Notes under the pieces: model-generated
What the model was told of the DNA's origin: nothing
Seen by the model: only the letters and a program-made list of their open reading frames with translations
Database searches by the model: none
Shown: piece after piece, positions 1 through 6,555 of the stretch
How positions within the stretch are numbered: the stretch's first letter is position 1
How the letters are laid out: each line of letters opens with the position of its first letter
Assembly (NCBI GenBank): GCA_023396415.1
Contig: JAEWWJ010000120.1
Coordinates: forward strand, 10,104-74,103
Direction: 5' to 3'
Length of the DNA: 64,000 nt
Origin: Bacteroidota bacterium
GTDB lineage: Bacteria; Bacteroidota; Bacteroidia; Bacteroidales; F082
Position numbers and translations under genes: made by a program

Positions 1-692
1 TCGTTGGTTTTGATGTTGATGCTGGCACCAAAAGCTGCTGCACCATTAGAAGATGTTCCTATACCACGCTGAATTTGAATGTTTTCTATCGAAGAAGCCA
101 AATCAGGAAGGTTCACAAAAAACACTGCATGTGATTCAGGGTCATTCACCGGAACTCCATTCAAGGTTACGTTAATGCGGGTGATGTCGCTGCCTCTGAT
201 ACGGAGTCCCGTGTAGCCAATTCCTGCGCCGGCATCGGAAGTCACCACCAAAGAAGGCGTGTTTTGAAGCAAGTAGGGGAGGTCGGCACCGGTGTTTACC
301 TTTCTAATCTGTTCTGCATCCACAATAGAGTAGGTAATCGGATGGTCGGCAGTGACCCGCGAATCCTGAATGACAACTTCTTCTTGCATGAGGCTTGCAG
401 GCAGCAAAGCAATCATCAATGTGGTGTCTTTGGTTAATTTGAACGAAAGCAATTGCTTTTCAAAACCCAGATAACTAATCTCTAATTGGGTTGGTCCGGC
501 AGTAAGCCCCGAAAAAGCAAAACTACCGTCAACGGCGCTAACTTGTTGTTTTTTAATCGGTAACAATTGAAGATGTGCACCGGGTAAGCCCAGTTTGCTG
601 CCTTGTTCTACAATTTTACCACTGATGCGAATTTGCGCTGAAAGCTGCAAAACCCACAAGATGGAAAGCATAAAAACGAATGATTTTTTCAT
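1..692 (-). CDS. TonB-dependent receptor, N-terminal part (predicted thiamine/precursor uptake)
   Basis: The frame starts at 692 and stays open to the left edge, so about 230 N-terminal residues are present. A Sec signal peptide (MKKSFVFMLSILWVLQLSAQ) is followed by a carboxypeptidase-like regulatory domain (roughly residues 22-105) and then the TonB plug, which has the typical motifs TGLRIRGSDITRINV and GVPVNDPESHAVFF. Such proteins import substrates across the outer membrane using TonB energy. The substrate is inferred from the TPP riboswitch directly upstream on the same strand: Bacteroidota are known to place thiamine-related TonB receptors under TPP control. The barrel lies outside the window, so completeness cannot be judged. 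Confidence 0.9.
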   Translation of the reverse strand, partial: MKKSFVFMLSILWVLQLSAQIRISGKIVEQGSKLGLPGAHLQLLPIKKQQVSAVDGSFAFSGLTAGPTQLEISYLGFEKQLLSFKLTKDTTLMIALLPASLMQEEVVIQDSRVTADHPITYSIVDAEQIRKVNTGADLPYLLQNTPSLVVTSDAGAGIGYTGLRIRGSDITRINVTLNGVPVNDPESHAVFFVNLPDLASSIENIQIQRGIGTSSNGAAAFGASINIKTN

Positions 693-738
693 AAAACATT
701 GATTTAAAAGTTTTTAATAACCGATAAATCAATAGAGG

Positions 739-844
739 AATAGAGACTCTTTTTCCCTTCGCCGGCATTACCCGGAGCAGGTTCAGAGGGTATGTTCTCA
801 GCCTGTATTCAATTCTGCCGATTGGCAGACAAGGCACCCCTATT
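739..844 (-). ncRNA. TPP (THI-box) riboswitch
   Basis: Read on the minus strand, the segment has the thi-box core: GGGGTGCC near the 5' end, then CTGAGA, ACCCTCTGAACCTG, GGGTAATGCCGGCGAAGGGA. The ends can close a P1 helix (AATAGGG at 844-838 with CTCTATT at 745-739). A variable hairpin, CTGCCAATCGGCAG, lies between them. It sits 46 bases upstream of the TonB receptor start at 692, and a -7 box just upstream (856-863) would start the transcript close to its 5' edge. Thiamine pyrophosphate binding would be expected to shut down receptor expression. I see no clear terminator hairpin between 692 and 739, so control may act on translation. Confidence 0.93.
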
Positions 845-855
845 GGAATTCGCGG

Positions 856-863
856 CAAAGTTA
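856..863 (-). promoter_or_regulatory. Promoter -7 box for the TPP riboswitch/TonB receptor
   Basis: The minus-strand sequence TAACTTTG matches the Bacteroidota -7 consensus TAnnTTTG. It would start transcription a few bases before the 5' end of the riboswitch. No clear -33 TTG element is seen. Confidence 0.55.
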
Positions 864-948
864 AACTTTATCTCTTTTAAATGGACATCATGGTTGATAA
901 AATGCTTCATGTTTCAATTTTTTACAGCTTTTATCAATGATTGGCTGC

Positions 949-993
949 CCCTTAAATCAATTTGCAGCACAAGAGCCAGCTTCCATTTAAGGG
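949..993. repeat. Inverted repeat in the divergent intergenic region
   Basis: CCCTTAAAT at 949-957 and ATTTAAGGG at 985-993 form a perfect 9-bp inverted repeat with a 27-base spacer. It lies between the leftward promoter (856-863) and the rightward promoter (1050-1057) in an otherwise non-coding stretch (864-1049). It could be an operator pair or a structured element; nothing here decides. Confidence 0.4.
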
Positions 994-1049
994 ATGTAAT
1001 TTAGAAGAAAAATAAATAAGAAATCAAGTAATAGAATACTTAAATAGTT

Positions 1050-1057
1050 TAATTTTG
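1050..1057 (+). promoter_or_regulatory. Promoter -7 box upstream of the binding-protein/GTPase/ABC group
   Basis: TAATTTTG matches TAnnTTTG and lies 26 bases before the ATG at 1084. No TTG is found at the expected -33 position. Confidence 0.5.
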
Positions 1058-1083
1058 CAACAAATTTAAGCGATTAGAACAGT

Positions 1084-2289
1084 ATGAAATATTTTGAAAG
1101 CACCGACAGCTTGTTTGACATCACCGAAAAGCATCCCGTAACTCGGAAAGTTTTTATAGACAATGGTTTTACACAAATTGCCGATGAAAACAAACGAAGC
1201 ACCTTTGGGAAAGCGCTTCAATTAAGCATTGCATTGGCTATGAGGCAATTGGATGAGAAAGCTTTTGTTGCATTATTAAACGATGCCATCGAAAAGGGAT
1301 TTCAACAGCGCGAAACCGAAAAAAATGCTGATAAAGCCTTACGCATAAAAGGTCTGTTACCGTGTCCGGTGCGCATTCCATTGCAGGAAGGTTTAGATAA
1401 TTTTCTCGAAGGAATGATTGCAGAAGGTGCAGCCATTACAACACAATTAAAGTCGGCTTCCATGGGCCTCGATTGGATTAAAGAGGAGGTGCTGCAAGCA
1501 AAAACGGTGGACGAACTTGATGACATATATATTTCTGCCGGTTTCGACATCTTTTTTGAGGATGCGTATTTTGGTAGGTTTATCAACAAAGGAGAATTTC
1601 ATAATCCATTGAAATGGAACAATATCAATCCTGTTTTTAACAATAATGAACTCAAGCTCTCTGACGAAAAAAACCGTTATGGGATCATTGCTTTGGTTCC
1701 GGCTGTGTTTTTGGTCAACACCCAAGTCTTGGGAGATCGTCCTGTTCCGCGCTCATGGAAAGATTTGCTCGATCCCATTTACGAGCGTTCGGTGAGCCTT
1801 CCTGTATCTGATTTTGACCTGTTTAATGCCATATTGCTCACCCTCGACAAAACTTATGGCAGAGCATCCATTGTAGCTTTGGGTCGAAATATGCTGCAAA
1901 GCATGCATCCGGCCCAAATGGTGAAGTCGGAACGACAGAAAGAAAATCGTCCTGCGGTGACGATCATGCCTAACTTTTTTACCAAAATGGTGAAAGAAGG
2001 CAGCGCTATGCAGGCAGTTTGGCCTTCGGACGGTGCCATTATCAGCCCGATTTTTATCATCGGAAAAAGCAAAGAAAAACCAGAGCAGCAAAAAGTTGTT
2101 GACTTTCTTGGAAGTAAAGCTGTAGCTGAAATCCTCTCTCATCAAGGTCTTTTCCCTTCGCTCTATCCCGAAATTGACAATCGTTTGCCCGATGATGCTA
2201 AATTCATGTGGCTCGGCTGGGATTATATTTCGGCCCATAACCTCAACCAAGCCTTCGAGGAGTGTCGCTTGGCATTTGATAGTATTTAA
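1084..2289 (+). CDS. Cytoplasmic solute-binding-protein-like protein with DUF1858-like N-terminus
   Basis: This 401-residue protein has no signal peptide, lipobox or membrane segment. The first 30 residues resemble the DUF1858 type of small domain (DITEKHPVTRKVFIDNGF). From about residue 120 to the end it reads like a periplasmic iron/solute-binding protein (type II fold), with segments such as VPRSWKDLLDPIYERSV and AMQAVWPSDGAIISPIFI. Proteins of that fold normally lie outside the membrane, so an apparently cytosolic one is odd. It is first in a tight same-strand group: a GTPase starts 21 bases later and an ABC ATPase overlaps that. The ligand is unknown. A metal, metal-cofactor or anion role is a guess from the neighbours. 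Confidence 0.75.
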   Translation: MKYFESTDSLFDITEKHPVTRKVFIDNGFTQIADENKRSTFGKALQLSIALAMRQLDEKAFVALLNDAIEKGFQQRETEKNADKALRIKGLLPCPVRIPLQEGLDNFLEGMIAEGAAITTQLKSASMGLDWIKEEVLQAKTVDELDDIYISAGFDIFFEDAYFGRFINKGEFHNPLKWNNINPVFNNNELKLSDEKNRYGIIALVPAVFLVNTQVLGDRPVPRSWKDLLDPIYERSVSLPVSDFDLFNAILLTLDKTYGRASIVALGRNMLQSMHPAQMVKSERQKENRPAVTIMPNFFTKMVKEGSAMQAVWPSDGAIISPIFIIGKSKEKPEQQKVVDFLGSKAVAEILSHQGLFPSLYPEIDNRLPDDAKFMWLGWDYISAHNLNQAFEECRLAFDSI

Positions 2290-2310
2290 TGATATGAAAA
2301 TAAATAACTT

Positions 2311-3015
2311 ATGAATCTTATAACGATATCAGGCCCTCCTTCATCAGGAAAAACATCGGTCATTATTAAAACAGCAGAATCGCTGATAAAGCGCGGTGTA
2401 AAAATCGGTGCTGTAAAGTTTGACTGCTTGCATACCGACGATGATGTGGCCTACCAAAAGGCCGGTATTCCCGTAAAAAAGGGCCTCTCAGGCCAGCTCT
2501 GTCCTGACCATTATTTTGTTTCCAACATCGAGGCAGTTGTGGATTGGGGCTTGAAAGAAAACTTTGATATTGTTGTTTCCGAAAGTGCCGGATTATGCAA
2601 CCGTTGTTCACCTTATATAAAGGAGATCAAAGCTGTTTGCGTAATTGACAATTTAAGCGGTATCAACACGCCCAAAAAGATTGGTCCGATGCTTCGCATG
2701 GCCGACATCGTAGTCATTACCAAAGGCGACATCGTTTCGCAGGCCGAGCGTGAGGTTTTTGCCGCACGCGTTCATGCCGTGAACCCCACTGCTATTGTGA
2801 TGCACATCAACGGACTTACCGGACAAGGAGCTTATGAGCTGAGCACCCTTCTTTTTGAAGAAGACCAACATATTGTGACCCTCAAAGGTCGAAAACTTCG
2901 GTTCTCAATGCCTTCGGCTCTTTGCTCTTATTGCTTGGGTGAAACGCGCATAGGCGAATCTTACCAAATGGGGAATGTAAGAAAAATGAATATGGAGGAC
3001 AAAACCAATGAATAG
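2311..3015 (+). CDS. HypB/UreG/CobW-like P-loop GTPase with Cys/His metal-site candidates
   Basis: The 234-residue protein has a Walker A motif at 8-16 (GPPSSGKTS), a switch-like segment at 89-94 (VSESAG) and a TKGD base-recognition motif at 137-140, the layout of SIMIBI-class GTPases such as HypB and UreG that help insert metals into enzymes. Possible metal ligands are clustered: C39, H41, C64, H67, a CNRC pair at 96/99 and a CSYC pair at 205/208. Its last 8 bases overlap the start of the ABC ATPase gene, which suggests translational coupling. It is not a plain HypB, and no hydrogenase or urease genes are in view. The target metalloprotein is unknown; nrfHA lies 3 kb downstream. Confidence 0.8.
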   Translation: MNLITISGPPSSGKTSVIIKTAESLIKRGVKIGAVKFDCLHTDDDVAYQKAGIPVKKGLSGQLCPDHYFVSNIEAVVDWGLKENFDIVVSESAGLCNRCSPYIKEIKAVCVIDNLSGINTPKKIGPMLRMADIVVITKGDIVSQAEREVFAARVHAVNPTAIVMHINGLTGQGAYELSTLLFEEDQHIVTLKGRKLRFSMPSALCSYCLGETRIGESYQMGNVRKMNMEDKTNE

Positions 3016-4018
3016 CAAAGAAAAATTGCTGCTGAGCAGCCCTGCCGATTTGATGGCAAAACATCCATATTTAGAAAGTTTTTTTGGCAATCAGGCCATT
3101 AAAATTAAATATGACGACCGCCAGCCGTTGCAACAAATTCTGGTAGATATTGAAGAAAATGTGGTCGAAGATACAGCATTTGATGCCAAACATTTCATTG
3201 ACCAACTGCACGATTTTATAACCCAGATGGAAGCTTTCAGCGGTGTTGAAAGTAACCATGTAGAGGTGTTGACCATTCTGCCGGGAACCGACAAGATGGG
3301 AAATCCCGAGGGGTTTGCTGAATTGCACTTTAAGAAAAGTACAATCACAAGTATTGTAGGACCAACAGGCTCAGGTAAAAGCAGGCTTCTTGCTGATATT
3401 GAATGGGTTGCACAATCTGATACGCCAACAGCGAGAACCATTTTGGTGAATAATGCAAAGCCTTCAGCTGATTGGCGTTTTGCATCTGGAAAAAAATTGG
3501 TGGCTCAACTTTCTCAAAACATGAATTTTGTGATGGATCTCACCGTTCAGGAGTTTTTAGAGCTACATGCCGACAGCAGAATGATTGCCAATGCCGCGCA
3601 GATTGTAGATCGGATCATTGAAGCCGCCAACGATTTGGCAGGTGAAAAGTTTTCGCCGGAAACTCCCATCACTTCGCTAAGTGGCGGGCAATCGCGCGCG
3701 CTCATGATTGCCGATACCGCCATGCTGAGCTCCAGCCCAGTAGTGTTGATTGACGAAATAGAAAATGCTGGAATTGATAGAAAAAAAGCCTTGAAGATAC
3801 TCACCGGCGAAGAAAAAATTGTGCTTATGGCTACCCACGATCCCATTTTGGCGCTTATGGCCGACCAGAGAATCGTCATTAAAAATGGCGGCATTCACAA
3901 AGTGCTGCAAACAACAGCAAAGGAAAAATCGCTGCTCGTCGCGCTTGAAGAATCAGACCGTAAAATTCAACAGTTGCGCATGAAATTGCGTTCAGGTGAA
4001 GAAATCACCGAAGCTTAA
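3008..4018 (+). CDS. Stand-alone ABC ATPase with DUF1858-like N-terminal extension
   Basis: The 336-residue protein has a complete ABC nucleotide-binding domain: Walker A GPTGSGKS at 118-125, a Q-loop candidate near Q171, signature LSGGQ at 224-228, Walker B VVLIDE at 245-250 and the switch histidine H277. About 100 residues precede it, beginning with a segment (ADLMAKHPYLESFFGNQ, 13-29) that resembles the N-terminus of the binding-like protein at 1084. No permease gene is near, so it may be a soluble ABC ATPase (like those of Fe-S or metallocofactor assembly) rather than a transporter subunit. It overlaps the GTPase gene by 8 bases. Confidence 0.8.
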   Translation: MNSKEKLLLSSPADLMAKHPYLESFFGNQAIKIKYDDRQPLQQILVDIEENVVEDTAFDAKHFIDQLHDFITQMEAFSGVESNHVEVLTILPGTDKMGNPEGFAELHFKKSTITSIVGPTGSGKSRLLADIEWVAQSDTPTARTILVNNAKPSADWRFASGKKLVAQLSQNMNFVMDLTVQEFLELHADSRMIANAAQIVDRIIEAANDLAGEKFSPETPITSLSGGQSRALMIADTAMLSSSPVVLIDEIENAGIDRKKALKILTGEEKIVLMATHDPILALMADQRIVIKNGGIHKVLQTTAKEKSLLVALEESDRKIQQLRMKLRSGEEITEA

Positions 4019-4076
4019 AGCATTTGTTACTAAGCAATTAAAAAAAATAAAAATAGAATTTTAAATCCAATATACA

Positions 4077-4322
4077 ATGTCACACGAAGGTTGTTCAGGA
4101 AGTTTTGAAAATGGCCAAATGGTCGCCGATAAAGTTAGGCAAATGGGTTTCGACCAGCATTTTATGCCCATGCCATTAACCATTGATTGTTCAAACTGTA
4201 ACCATCAGTTTGAGATGGAGCGTTACGAATCGCAATGCCCGGAATGTGGAATGGTTTACGCCGTCACGCCATGCCACGCTTTTGATCCATCGCAAGTTCA
4301 ATCAGCAGGTATAGGTTATTGA
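4077..4322 (+). CDS. Small zinc-ribbon protein
   Basis: This 81-residue protein has two CxxC knuckles, CSNC (38-41) and CPEC (54-57), which would bind one zinc or iron, plus extra C6 and C66. It lies 58 bases after the ABC ATPase and 15 bases before the PepSY-type membrane protein, on the same strand. No named family comes to mind. A rubredoxin-like or zinc-ribbon adapter working with the preceding GTPase/ABC pair is possible but unproven. Its codon pattern and close spacing support a real gene. Confidence 0.7.
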   Translation: MSHEGCSGSFENGQMVADKVRQMGFDQHFMPMPLTIDCSNCNHQFEMERYESQCPECGMVYAVTPCHAFDPSQVQSAGIGY

Positions 4323-4337
4323 TCTAAAATTATTTGA

Positions 4338-5837
4338 ATGAAAAAGTGGAAATGGTTACACCGCTGGTTTTCACTTGTTCTGGGTTTCTTTTTAATTCTT
4401 TGGGCTGTTTCAGGCATCGTTCTGAACCACAGGGAATTGGTATCGTCGGTAGAAGTAGATCGCAAGCTACTTCCCTCCGAATACCATTTTGAAAACTGGA
4501 ACAATGCAGCCGTAAGGTCGGGATTGGAATTGGATTCGGGCATGATGCTCTTATATGGAAATATAGGTATATGGCTCACTGATACGACTTTCAGCTATTA
4601 TACGCCTTTCATGGACGGTTTTCCAAAAGGTGTTGACAATGCCCGAACAATGAAGCTGTTACGCAGCGATGCCGGACAGTTGTTCGCCGCAACCCAATCG
4701 GGATTGTATGTTAAGAGCAGCACTGATGCACTATGGAACAACATTCCATTGCCACACCACGATGCCCGTATTATGGATATGACCTTGAAAAACGACAGCC
4801 TTTTTGTGGTTGACAGGTCCAATATCTATATTTTTAAGTTTCAACCACAAGTGGCGCTGCTGTCGAAAATTCAGCTCTTGCCTGCCTTCAACGATGACAA
4901 CAAAATAGGGCTTTTTCGCACCTTGTGGGTCATACATAGTGGCGAAGTGTTGGGATTTGCCGGTAAACTTTTGGTTGACTTTTTAGCTTTGGTGCTGATT
5001 TTTTTAATTGTTACCGGCTACATTTATTTCTTTTTTCCGCGATGGATCAAAAGACGCAAAAAGCACCAAATGGCTGTATCAAAGCATGTTGCCACCACCA
5101 AATTTTCAGTTAAATGGCACAACAAAATCGGAATTTGGATAGGAGGGTTTCTCATTCTAACTGTTTTCACGGGAATGTTCCTCAGGCCTCCGCTGTTGAT
5201 CACTATTGCTCAGGCACGCGTGGCGAAAATTCCGGGTACCATTTTAAACCATCCCAATGTTTGGCACGATCGGCTTCGTGCGTTGGTGTTTGATGCCACA
5301 TCCGGAGGGTGGATGTTGGGAACCAATGACGGCATTTTCAGTGTGGATGCGCAGTTCTCGCAAAAGCCACAGCCAATTGGCGCAATACCTCCTCTTTCGG
5401 TGATGGGCATTAACGTGTTCGAACCCCTCGAAAACGGCTACTTCCTTATAGGGAGTTTCAATGGACTTTTTCTTTGGGAACCCAACAGCGGTTTCGTTCG
5501 AGATTTTATCACCGGACAAACGCCGCAAGTTAGAAGTAGCGCGGGTTCACCCATTGGTCAGCACCTCATCAGTGGAATGTTCAAAATGAATGGAAAGTCT
5601 TACATATTTGAATACAACAAAGGCCTTCTTTCCGAAAAAATGGATATGCCACAAACCATTGAAAATACGCCCATGCCCTTATGGAATGTAGCCCTCGAAG
5701 TGCATACAGCCCGCATTTTTCAAAGCACAATCGGTGCCTTTTATCTGCTCATTATTCCACTCTTGGGATTGATGACCTTGTTGATTTTGATCTCGGGTAT
5801 TCTTATCTACTTGAAAAAGAGGAAAAAAATGCGTTAA
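4338..5837 (+). CDS. PepSY-associated membrane protein with periplasmic sensor-like region
   Basis: The 499-residue protein has about four membrane helices: residues 12-32 (after WLHRWF), about 208-230, about 262-284 and about 472-493. WLHRWF with the following glycine/leucine-rich helix, and WHNKIGIW before the third helix, are typical of PepSY-associated TM proteins (PF03929), which often sit beside iron, haem or flavin-redox genes. The two extracytoplasmic stretches contain short repeated beta-like phrases (for example QSGLYVKSS, DGIFSVDAQ, NGLFLWEPN) that resemble beta-propeller blades. The nitrite reductase genes follow after a 120-base gap with its own promoter. A role in electron transfer or sensing for NrfHA is inference. 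Confidence 0.75.
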   Translation: MKKWKWLHRWFSLVLGFFLILWAVSGIVLNHRELVSSVEVDRKLLPSEYHFENWNNAAVRSGLELDSGMMLLYGNIGIWLTDTTFSYYTPFMDGFPKGVDNARTMKLLRSDAGQLFAATQSGLYVKSSTDALWNNIPLPHHDARIMDMTLKNDSLFVVDRSNIYIFKFQPQVALLSKIQLLPAFNDDNKIGLFRTLWVIHSGEVLGFAGKLLVDFLALVLIFLIVTGYIYFFFPRWIKRRKKHQMAVSKHVATTKFSVKWHNKIGIWIGGFLILTVFTGMFLRPPLLITIAQARVAKIPGTILNHPNVWHDRLRALVFDATSGGWMLGTNDGIFSVDAQFSQKPQPIGAIPPLSVMGINVFEPLENGYFLIGSFNGLFLWEPNSGFVRDFITGQTPQVRSSAGSPIGQHLISGMFKMNGKSYIFEYNKGLLSEKMDMPQTIENTPMPLWNVALEVHTARIFQSTIGAFYLLIIPLLGLMTLLILISGILIYLKKRKKMR

Positions 5838-5877
5838 GTAGAATCAATCTAAATAGCCTTTTGGTTGATATTTTTCT

Positions 5878-5907
5878 TTGTAACATGGTTAATAAATGTT
5901 AATTTTG
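5878..5907 (+). promoter_or_regulatory. Promoter of nrfHA
   Basis: TTG at 5878-5880 and TAATTTTG at 5900-5907 match the Bacteroidota -33/-7 elements with a 19-base spacer. They lie 50 bases before nrfH. A perfect 8-bp dyad (TTGATATT at 5865-5872, AATATCAA at 5924-5931) brackets this promoter and may be a regulator site. Confidence 0.6.
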
Positions 5908-5957
5908 TTCATTCTCAAATAAGAATATCAATACTGTAATACCAAAATAAAAAAGGC

Positions 5958-6536
5958 ATGAACAGATTCATTCATTTTCTAATACCACCCCCGGAATGGC
6001 GCATGGTAGTAGTTATTTTGCTTGGGGTTTTAATAGGCTTAGGCATTTATGCCGCTTATTCAAGCAAAGCGATTTCATACCTTTCCGATTCACCGGCAAC
6101 ATGTGTCAATTGCCATATTATGGCACCTCAGTATGCAACCTGGCAGCACAGTTCGCACCGCGAAGTGGCAACTTGCAATGATTGTCATGTGCCGCAAGAC
6201 AATGTATTTCGCACCTATTATTTTAAGGCCATGGATGGAATGCGACACGCCACCATGTTTACGCTGCGCTTAGAGCCTCAAAATATTTTTATCAAAGAAG
6301 CCGGAATCGGCGTAGTGCAAGAAAATTGTATTCGTTGCCATAGTCAATTGATTACCAATGACAGATTGCTCGCACAAACGAGTAGTTTTCACGACAAATT
6401 TGAAGATCGTTTGTGTTGGGAATGTCATCGCGAAGTGCCTCATGGAAGGGTGCGAAGTCTTTCAAGCACACCTTATGCCCGCGTTCCATTGCTTTCGTCT
6501 CCCGTGCCACAATGGCTCAATAAAATAAGTAAATAA
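5958..6536 (+). CDS. nrfH: Cytochrome c nitrite reductase small subunit, quinol dehydrogenase
   Basis: This 192-residue tetrahaem protein has an N-terminal membrane anchor (about residues 15-35) and four CxxCH haem-binding motifs at 49-53 (CVNCH), 73-77 (CNDCH), 124-128 (CIRCH) and 153-157 (CWECH). That is the NapC/NrfH family layout. NrfH takes electrons from menaquinol in the membrane and passes them to NrfA. It lies 19 bases upstream of nrfA, the usual nrfHA order. Confidence 0.96.
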   Translation: MNRFIHFLIPPPEWRMVVVILLGVLIGLGIYAAYSSKAISYLSDSPATCVNCHIMAPQYATWQHSSHREVATCNDCHVPQDNVFRTYYFKAMDGMRHATMFTLRLEPQNIFIKEAGIGVVQENCIRCHSQLITNDRLLAQTSSFHDKFEDRLCWECHREVPHGRVRSLSSTPYARVPLLSSPVPQWLNKISK

Positions 6537-6555
6537 TCACCAAAAACAGAATATT

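Noticed and set aside
1302..2250. Several minus-strand frames under the binding-protein-like gene
   Set aside because: Shadows of the plus-strand gene, which has clear domain resemblance.
5865..5931. Classical FNR/CRP box at the nrfHA promoter
   Set aside because: The TTGAT and ATCAA half-sites are far apart; a normal box needs about four bases between them.
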